The translations under genes and the position numbers were made by a program. The notes below the pieces were generated by a model that made no database searches, was not told the DNA's origin, and saw only the letters and a list, made by a program, of their open reading frames with translations. This document shows positions 22,901-33,600 of a DNA stretch of 64,000 bases, in pieces. Origin of the DNA: Forficula auricularia (lineage: Eukaryota; Arthropoda; Insecta; Dermaptera; Forficulidae). The stretch covers positions 71,119,335-71,183,334 of the forward strand of contig JALMQS010000099.1 in NCBI GenBank assembly GCA_024734495.1, written 5' to 3'. Position 1 is the stretch's first letter; each line of letters opens with the position of its first letter.

Positions 22901-25900
22901 GATTATCTAGCTAACTATTGTTATACATAAATGATATCCTGTAAAGTAGATGGAGGGAAGTCAAGGGTAGTTATCAAAAAAAAATTTAGATCACTAAAAT
23001 TAGCGAAAAAGCGAAAAACAAACCAGGTCTTAAAAAGTTAATTTTTTCTAACAATTTATGTTAAGTAGTAGGTATTTGGTAGTATGCGTAAATCTTTCCA
23101 TTAGCTCATTTTAAATTATATGGCGAAAGCGGCATTCCAAAGCATGAAGATGTCTGGTTAAGTTTTTCTTAATAATTTATCTTTTAAAATAAATGGTCTA
23201 AAATAAAGATGAGATTCTGTATTCATCATTTTTTATAAGCCATTGGTACATTATATGGGTGGCACCCAAAATCCCGACAAACCAAAATCCCAACATGTGA
23301 AAATCAGGCTTAATTATGATTTTTTATTAACCTTTTTGATATTTTCACAAATATATATACTATCCATATGTATTTGACTATATTAACCTAATTAAGAAAA
23401 AAGTACATATCAAATATCAAAATAATAAATAAATAAAATGAACCCACATTATCCAAGCACCATAAGTCTTATTCCAGTGTTTATTCACTCAAAAAAATGT
23501 GAATTAATGAAATATGGTATATTTATTTCTATTAAAAAATAATTTTTTAGAAAATCCACCATGGTTTTTAAAGATCTGCCTAAGATGTCAATGGTCACAA
23601 TCTTGGCAAACGAAGAGGAGTCGTTACAAGTCAATATAACAAAGTTACTCGCCCGATATTATTCGCGTCAAAACACTGATGAACCATGGAGTACTTGCGA
23701 CCTTATTGTTCAGGCAATTTAAAATATTCCTTTCAAGCTTGTGTTTGGAGATGATGCATTTTCTCATCCATTGATATCTCTTTTCACAGGCATTGGATGA
23801 ATGTCAAGGATTTTTTATTCAATCGGATCGTGCCGTTGACTTCATAGCAATCCTGCCTCATCTTTATAAAGTGGCGAATACTAAAAGTGAACGGAAATTT
23901 GTTTTCATGCCTGCGGGTGCAGAAAGTCATCCAGCAGACCTTAAAAGAATAGTACAGACAGCTGTATGTATTTCAATGAAGTTAAATATATTACATAGCT
24001 TTAAAGATAAAAAAAACACAGTAATAGAATTTTGTCTATTATGAAATAAAGAATTTGGAGTATTTGACTTTTATAATTTTTTGTAAATAATTAAATATAA
24101 TTGATCAATTTTTTGCCTATTTGTAATTTATTATTTACTGATGTGGTCAATCACATGACTTTACCATACGCCTGGCCCCTCTCTTATATTTAATATTTAA
24201 TAAAATAATTTATAATCATTTAGGGGGGAGGGCCAAACTCAGCCAAATTTTGAATACATAATCAGTGGGCTCCCAGAAGACTAAAAATGGGGGAGAGGTC
24301 AAAAAATGAAAATCTCACCTAAAACATTTTTGTGAAAAAACAATCTAAGTTCGAAAAAGTAGTGAAATCTAGGGTACAGCCAAGTTAAATTCTTCAAGAA
24401 TAATTAAGTTGAGAAAATAGTACTTTCAGTTAAAATGGATTCTTTCAATGACTTATGGATTCTCAATTTTTAATTTAAATTATTTTCATGAAACTTGGCT
24501 TTTACGTATTATCGCCGTTAGGCAGTGGTGTCATCGCAAATTTAGCACTGCCGCAGCGCTTAAATTCCGGGGGGCCTGGGTGATCCGGGGGTCTTCCCCC
24601 GGAAAATTTTGGAAATATATTGGTATGTTCCCAAAACATGGCCTGTTTTTTCACAGAGATGTTTTGGGTAGAATATTTATTACATGTCGGAATGGTTGTA
24701 TTCACCCCCTTAGGAATTGAATCTAAATGCCAAAAAGAATACATATAAGACAACATCCTGATTTTTCAAGTTCTATAATTACTAATTAAGAATTAAAAAC
24801 CGAAACGTTGTGAAAACACTAGAAAATGTATAAGGCTCAAATTCGTCCCTGTCTCGAATATAGCTCTCATCTGTGGAGGGGTGCCTCCAAGCATTCTCTT
24901 GCCACACTGAATGCGATTCAGAAGCGAGTAATTAAACTGATAGGAGACCCGGCTCTAACCTACTCACTCGACTCCCTGGCTCACCGAAGAACCGTTTCTG
25001 TCCTTTCCCTGTACTACAGATACTATCACGGTGTCTGTTCAGTCGAGCTGAAATCAATTATCCCCCCTAAAGCTCTCTTTATGAGAAACACGAGGTTTTC
25101 GAACGCTCAGCACCCATTCGCTGTCAAATTGGATAAAAATCGAACAACCGCTTTCGCCAACTCTTTTATCCCTATGACTCCAGAGACTGGAACTCGCTCC
25201 CTGCCACCATCTTTCCCGCGACCTATAACCTTCAGCTATTTAAGACCCGTATCCACAGATACCTTCGACCCCTGCCCACCCCATTAATTTCTTTCTTCTT
25301 CTTTTCACGATGGAGGGGCCAACCCAGGCCTTTAGGGGTTGCACCTTTTTGGTGCAACTCCTTCTCTCATCATTTTCATAAAAAAAAAAAATTAACTTAA
25401 TTTTCTAATTTAATCATAATCTTGTTCTAAAATCATCAGAATATTGTGTTTTTGATGTAGTAAAATATATGTTTGAATCTCAGCTGTCTAAAATAATATT
25501 ATTATATTATTTAATTTTATTATTTTTAGACTTTCCAAAGCCAACCATTTTTGATCTAGTTAGGAAGATGTACACAGCTTTCAGTAAACTTGATTCGTGT
25601 TATAAATATTAAAAAACTGCTATTTTCATATCGGTTAGAGAAACAGGTTTTAAATATGTATCTTTCCAAAAACTCTAGCCTTATTTATTTATTAATTTGC
25701 TTATGTATATTTCTAGGAATCGGGATTTATTCTAGACGTACTTTATGTTCTACCTTATATGAATGGATGTTACCCATTAGCAACGCATCTTTTTGATGAT
25801 CCAGAAATGAACACGATTCAAAATTTAGGACATTACTGCCCAGATAAAACAATCATATGGAATTATTCTACTGCAGCAAAACAATTATTTCCAAATAAAT

Positions 25901-28900
25901 TGAGAAATTTAAGAAGAAGACCTTTAAGATTTACTACTATAGATTATCCGCCGTATCACTTTTTTGATAATGGTATATATTGATATTTTTATATTTCTAA
26001 ACTTCAAATAAAGAATTTATAAATGGACCAATGGTTTCTGTAAATGCTAAATGTTTTGTGACGCTGATCTTGAACCCATTAAATATTACTCATTATAATT
26101 ACAATTTTTTAGATAACTCATCATTTGATGGACTTGAAATCCGGATAGTAAAAGAACTGGCCAATAAGCTTAACGGATCTTTTGAATATTTTCCTATTTT
26201 GGATGGTGAATTATGGGGTGATATGGACCTTGAAACTTTGAATGCAACAGGACTTCTAGGAATGTTAATGCGTTTTGAAATTGAATTCGGTATCGGCTCA
26301 TATTATGTTTTTGATTTCACTAATCGGTAAATTCAATTTTTGGATGTTAATGTTTGTGTTTGATTGTTGTAACATAGTGGGTATCTTTTTTTTTTTTTTT
26401 ATAGATATCTCGATCATTCGATCTATTATCTCCGAGCCGCGATGCATTGTGTCGCACCTAAGCCTCAAGTAGTTTTCGATTGGGAAGGCCCGCTCCTGCC
26501 TTTTACATCGGAAATGTGGCTTGCTCTTGGATTGACCCTTCTAATAGTTCCAACAGCTCTTGCTCTGATCACTTGGGCTACGATCCGTCTAGTGGGTAGG
26601 TCTAAGAGTGAATGTGAGTCTGATTAATGAAGAATTTTTTTTAGAATTTATTATACTCGAGAGGTGAACCGCGACCTAATATCGTATACACCTACTTCCA
26701 CTTCCACTTCCAAGTTGAAGACAATAGATGAAGAGGCATTATCTAATGAATTCCAAAATAATTCCACATAAGTCTAAAGACGGTGAACACCTAATTCCAA
26801 TCGCGGTTCACCCCTCGATTATAACATACAACATTATAAAGTGCTTATATTTATACCTCGGTGACACCTATGCCCTCCTGATGACTTTTCGTGTCATGAT
26901 TTATTAAGAATCAAATTTATTTTATTTTTATTAAAAATTAAGCAGTTGGACGAAAATTCATTTTGACGTGACAACGTCTTATAATTCCATGGAGCCGGCT
27001 GCACCCACGAAAAAACATGACTCATGCGGCGTTACCTCGCTCTGAGGCGTTCCATTTAAGGCTTGAAGTGCAAGCGAGAGCGCGGAACGAGCGACAAAGA
27101 TTGAGGCGGGATTTTTAAAAGCTACAGTTACTAAAATTTTAATGATGTTTCCAAATTTTAAATTTTAAATTTAAGATTTATGAACAATAATTTAATCACA
27201 GTTTATTCTTATAATAAATTATTCAAAATTATTACTTTTTTACAACAAATTACAATTAAATTTGCAAAAATAATTAAGTAACTAATTGAACAACAACTTT
27301 TATTCAGTTTACTTGCTGAAAGAAATAATGTCAATATTTACAAAATTTATTATTATAAAATAATAAAATCAAAAATTAAATTTTAACAGTCGAGTAGAAA
27401 TTTAAACAATAAATTTTATTCAAGTATTTTGTAAATTTAAAATGATTTTCTGAACGAAGAATTTTATGAAAAAAATCGGTTGTCTGTAAAGTCGGTTTAC
27501 TGACGATAGTTGAATGTGACAACGTCATAAGAAAATACTGATGGAATGGTATTTTCTTATGACGTTGTCACGTTCAACTATCGTCAGTAAACCAACTTCA
27601 CAGACAACCGATTTTTTTCAAATATTTTAAACCTCGACTTCTCCCAAAATACAATTCTCTAGAACCAAATCCCTGATTCTTAAGATACTTCCCTGTTACT
27701 GCCAACCGTCGCGATCGGCAGTAACTACTGCTTTGACATAAAACAAGCGAAAATATTTCGTTTGAAATGTCGGCAGTTGACGGTCGTGACGTCATCGGTA
27801 TGGTCTCCCGACTACTGCTCGAGAGCAGTCTGGCAGTCTGGTAATGAAAATAAATGCTTTAAGAAAAAAATTAAAACTAAAAGTTTAAAAGTTAATTTGT
27901 CTAAAACATAAGTAACTAGTACTATAAATAGAAAAAGCAGCGAAAAGGAAAAATGAAATTCAATCTAAAGAGCTTATTCGGCGGGAGGATCTGTGGGCTA
28001 GTTGGAAAGCCGCTCTTCGCGATGATTTTATTTACGATATAATTATTTACGAAAGAGCCCCCTTCCCCCGCCTCATAATTTTGAGCCCATTATAAATGAA
28101 TAATATCTCCTTTTAATTATGAGGCTACTCTATTAGAAATATCAGTTTTTTACAATTTTTGTTTGTCCCTCCTTTGATCACTATCAATTTCACATAATGA
28201 GTCATTTTCATAGAGTGCATTTGCGAAATTTCGAACAAATCGATCAAAGGGTCTAGGACTTATTTTAATATTTTTTGAACCCCCTATTTTGGTCCACTAT
28301 AAAAATAACAACTCTTTCTTTATTATAGGTTCATTTTATAGTATTTTTCATTTTTCTTGTTTTTTTAGTTTAAAAATCTTATAATTTTTCGATAAAATCA
28401 CTAATATAATTATTGAAGTATAGTTGTTGAAAATAATTTTTCATGTTAGATAAGTATTCTAATGTTTAATAGAATCTAAGAATGTCTGATAAAATTTTAG
28501 TTAATATAAACATTGTTGAACTTTTTTTTTAATGCGCTTCGGAAACTCTACGTAGTCCATTATGGCCATTGAGTGTTCGTGTCTGTAAGGATCAGATTAT
28601 AGCCGGTCAAATATTTGCAGCTAGTCTTGCTTGAACCCGGGCTACCTTGATTAAAAGGCATTTACGTTATCCATTCGACCAACCCGACCCACAACATTGT
28701 TGAACTGGTTTTTCATTTTAGTTTAATTGACTTTTAATAAGAAATTAATTATCATTTTGTTATTAGGTAAAGGGTTTGCCCGGATTGCATTTCTCTCCTT
28801 CGGATATTCACTATTTGCTACTATAGGTAATTATAATTATATTTATATTATTTAGTATTTAGTTGATAGCGAATTTTTACTATTCCTTGTAAGAACTTCA

Positions 28901-30601
28901 TAACTTTGCTTGAAACGTGTGCAACCAAAATTTGGCGTGATTTGGACCAATGTACAGACAAAACCTTAATTTTATATATATAGATTTTTTTTTTTTTTTT
29001 TTGGCTTTTCGGCCTTTCTAGCCATAAGCCTAATTACGATACTAGTTATATTTTTTTTAAATTTGTCTCTACCCACGGGGGTCAGATTTTAGCTGGATGC
29101 CTCGAGTCGGATTCGAACCCTGGTCCCCTGGTTAGCTCGCTGTCACGCTACCGCCTAGCCTATCTGACCACCCCGATATATATAGATATAAAACATAAAA
29201 CATTTTAAACAATCTAATTGTTTCCCGTTAAAATAATTAAAACAATCAAATTGAATAAAGAATTTTTTTTTTATCTACCATCCATTTTTAAATTGTTTTA
29301 TTTAGTATTTTTAAATTTTCTCTACTTATCGGTACAGTGAAGAATAAAAAAAAATCTTAATTTTTGAATAAGTTAAGGGGTTTGGAGCAGGGCTGTGGAT
29401 TCGGAGTCGGAAAAAATGTGTCGACTCCGACTCCAGGATTTCTCTCTTTTTGTTAAGTTTAATGTTGGGAATTGGTAAAATGCTTTTTCTTGGTATGAAG
29501 ATTCTCACGTATATGAAATGTGGTCTCAATAATTAGAAAAATAAACATTATTAAAAATATTAATTTAACAAGGACGCCTGTAGAGTAGGCTAGTACGATC
29601 CAGAGGCGTCTTCGGTTGCATAGATACAGGCGGACTGCTTTCCTAGACTATTATTTACGTAGTACCCTGCTCTAGTTAAAAGCAATATATTAATTTTATT
29701 TTAGACTTTGAATTCAGGCAAAATGGTGGAATTTTATTTGCAGTCAGAATTGAATAAAACTAAAATAATTTTTTTTTTTTTTTTTTAACGTTTTGACCCA
29801 TTACTGCCATCATCAAGGCATCGCTATGCACAAAGTTTTGAAATTAAACCCAATTAAAAATAATATTAATAAGCAGGTAGGTTCCTACGTTGATCATTTA
29901 AACCCTGAAGAAGGAAGGACGATCCTCCGAATCGTCGGGTTTTTCAAGAGGATGAAAATAACCTGCTAGTAAATTATTTTATTCGAAATTTGTAATTTTC
30001 ATTATCTTTGTGCCTTTGCATCAATTCAGCATTCAGTTATATCATTTTATCTTCGATGGAAAATACCTTGCAATGGTCTTGCGGTAAAAACAAGGAAATA
30101 TTCGAAATCAAACAATTACATATCTGTATTTTTATTTGGAATTTTATATATATATATATTAATATATAAATTATTAGTTAATAAAACAAGGGATCCTGAT
30201 GAGTTCCGGATAGAGTAGACATGATTGACCGGCAATGACAGCAATTACGAGCTAATGAGAGGGGAACGACCGCCCAGCACAGAGGACAGAGTTCAGAGAT
30301 AGAAAAAGAACAAGCAGTCTAGCCTTCGCTTAGACTGCACACATACACACTTCTAGTCGAGTCTTCGCTGAGAGAGAGAAAACATTATATATATATTACA
30401 AATTCCTACAAATTCTATATACATACATCTTCATTCGTCATCGAGCGGCCTGCGTACAAACGGCAGCGACTGCGATTCTGATATACATCCTTCTTGAGGG
30501 AAACTACTGGCGCAAGAGCGTACACCGCCGCCAGCCGTACTTCCACGACGGGACATCTGTACCAAAATCCCACGTCGACAGTGTTCGTAGTGTAGCGCCC
30601 G

Positions 30602-30643
<42 letters not shown>

Positions 30644-33600
30644 TCTCTCCACGACAGCTGGGAAACCAAAAGAAGACGCCTCTTTATCTCGTCCCTCTCA
30701 TTGTAACGCTACCAGAATAAAATCTCATTCTTTCTGTCAATTGTGGTTAGTATAATTATTTCTAGAATAAGTACCAGGAAGTCCACATCCTTACATCCTT
30801 CACCGTCATATAAACATTTCATTCTCCATTATAGGGACGCCGAACTTGGATCAGCCACTGAGGGACACACCCACACCCCATAAAAAATAGCGAAGCAGAT
30901 AAACTAAAATAATAAACCATATAATAAACAAATAAGTTAACATTAACGTAAAAGTAAAATAAAGCCCAAATCCCCTTGAACATAAGAGTACATTGACCCC
31001 CCTTCGCCCCTTGAATTCATCCCACCCCCTCGCGACCTCTAATTAATTAAATTTCTTAATATTTTTAGCCACATTTCCTATGTCTATTAAAATCCTATTA
31101 AACATGTCATTCTTAAATTTTTATTTTGACGCTAGTAATGAGGGTACAAAGTTTTCTCGCTTTACTAAACCAGCGTCTAGCCAGACTCGAAATTGTCCAT
31201 TTTTTTAAGTGCTTGTTGAATAAGTGATATTAAATCAGTCTATTTGAGTTATGTAAACTTTTTTATATGGTATATATGTAGATTAATCATAATATTTCAC
31301 AAGTGTAATATAAATATTCTTTTAGGGATGTTGGTCTCCCAGCCGTCATCTTCTGAAGGCCTAGAACCTCAAAGAGCACCAATAGATCATTTTCTACTCT
31401 GGATACATGTCCTATTTTTACTCGTCTCAAATTCTTATTCAAGTGGTCTCTCTGCAATACTTACTGTCCAAAGGTCTTACGAAAAATTAATATAATATCA
31501 ATTTCTTATGTTCTTAAAATTCTAACAATATTATGAAATTATTGAAAACTACAAAGGTCTTACTTGAGCACAAATCATATTTAGATGCAAGATTAATTAA
31601 TAAATTTATAACCAGTTCTGTTTCTTTAAGAAAAAAGTCAGCTGATATCTTTCATGAAGATTATTCATATTGTTAACAGCATAGAATCTTATAAGAGTTC
31701 AATTGCCGATAGAACCAGAATTCAAATTTCAAATGAAATTCCAAGAGGTTATCATCTACTAGATCCAAGATGGAATGGATTTTTTAATTATACGCCAGTT
31801 TGACACACGGGTTCGATTTCTGAGGAGGTAAAAACAACCCTTCTGAAAATTAAAAGCAATTCATTCTATCTCGGATCTAGTAGATGACAACCTCTTATGA
31901 CTTGCTTTACAATCAATCATATTGACTTTCAATACTGTAAGCAATACATATATGTGATTTTTTCGGATACAAAGCAAAAGGTATTTATATGTATAGATAG
32001 GCCTTCACAATCAATTTAAATGGGATATAAGCATCACGACTAGAATACGATTCTAATAATCCAACGGTACATAGGGTTTTAAACAATTAGCCATTCAAAA
32101 AAATAAGCGCACTAAATTTTACTAAAGTTTTTTCTATCAAAGCCTTTGACTTTATTTATATATTATTAAAATGGTGTTTAAATTTTTTTTTTAAATTTTT
32201 TTAGAACTGATAATCCGATTGATACAATTTATGATCTGGATCGGAAACGTATAAATTGGTTGGCTATGCACGAGGCATTTACTTATGCTCTTCAACCATC
32301 AAATGAGCCTGCAATTCAACGAGTTATAAAACGCTTTAAAGCAGCCACAAATTCCGAAATGGAACTCTTTCTTCGGGATCCAAAAACAAATTTTGCCTAT
32401 GCTATAGAAGTTCTTGCAAATGGTAATTATAGTAAACAAATTTTCAAATGCAATTTAAAGAAAGATATGATGCCCAGACCTGGTCAACAGAATCAACTTT
32501 CATGTTCCTTCCATACATACCAGAAGCCATCAACGTTGCATGTAACAATTTATTAGAAATTCGGTATTTGTTTTGATATAAAGAGAAAAAATTTAACTTT
32601 GAAACCCTCGAAAAAATCTGAAATGAATACAAAGGGTTACCCTGTGGTCTGAATCTTTGATTTTCATAGAAAAATAAAATATTAATTCCCAAAATATTTT
32701 TATCAATTTTAATAGATGAGTACTATTTAGAGAGAAGAAATTCGGTATTTTTTTTGATATAAAGCGAAAATATTTGACTTTGATACTCTCGAAAAAATCT
32801 GAAATGAATAAATACAAAGGGTTCTTCCTCCCTCTGGTCTGAATCTTTGATTTTCATAGAAAAATAAAATCTAGTGGAACACAATCTTTAGACACTATCA
32901 GGAAGCTGCAGTTTATTGATAAATAATTCTAGTTTCATCTGCTATTATACAGTGTTGATACAAATGTATTTGTATTCTATTTAAAAACCGTTTAAGAGCT
33001 ATCTTTTAACTTGATTGTTATATTATATTATGTTATATATCGTCGCCTGAGACAACGGCGCACATCATCCAATGTTGTGATAGGACCGCGGATGGGCGTG
33101 TTAAGAGGCATGACGCTGTGGTACGATGTCTGGCCGACGATTTGATCAAAAAGGGAATGCGTGTCGAGTTGGAGTACTTGTACTCCAGCTCGGCGGGCAA
33201 TAGAAAGCCAGACATCGTGGCAAAGGATGCGTCGGGGGGTGGTGTGGGTTTTGGACGTCCAGATCGTCTCCGCGCTTGCAGGACTGGGTGTTGCCCACCT
33301 AAACAAAATAGAAAAATATAGGGGCAACTCCAGTCTGGTGGATAATAATGCGGAGCAATTGGCGTCGGGGCGGGCTCGGTCAGGGTCGAGGCCATCACAC
33401 TCTCGTGGAAGGGAGTGTGGTGGCATAAAGCGGAGGAGTCCCTCATCGCCCTAGGTATATCCCAAAAAACAACAAACAATTTGACATATAGGGCGATGAG
33501 GGGATCTCTCTTCTTAATTTTTACACTTTCGGCAGAAGAACATATAGAGCGGGTGGCGTATGATTATTTTTTGTAAATAAAAAAAAAAAAAAAAAAAGAA

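Noticed and set aside
30196..30203. CTGATGAG, the start of a hammerhead core, in the LTR-like island
   Set aside because: No GAAAC partner or closing stem follows within a plausible distance.
30415..30669. Two minus-strand ORFs rich in Cys-Val
   Set aside because: Caused by the CA microsatellite; the surrounding LTR-like DNA has no coding signal.
33028..33479. Minus-strand ORFs of 132 and 148 aa
   Set aside because: Antisense shadows of the R2-like endonuclease; the plus-strand reading has recognisable motifs. The same applies to 50622-51071.
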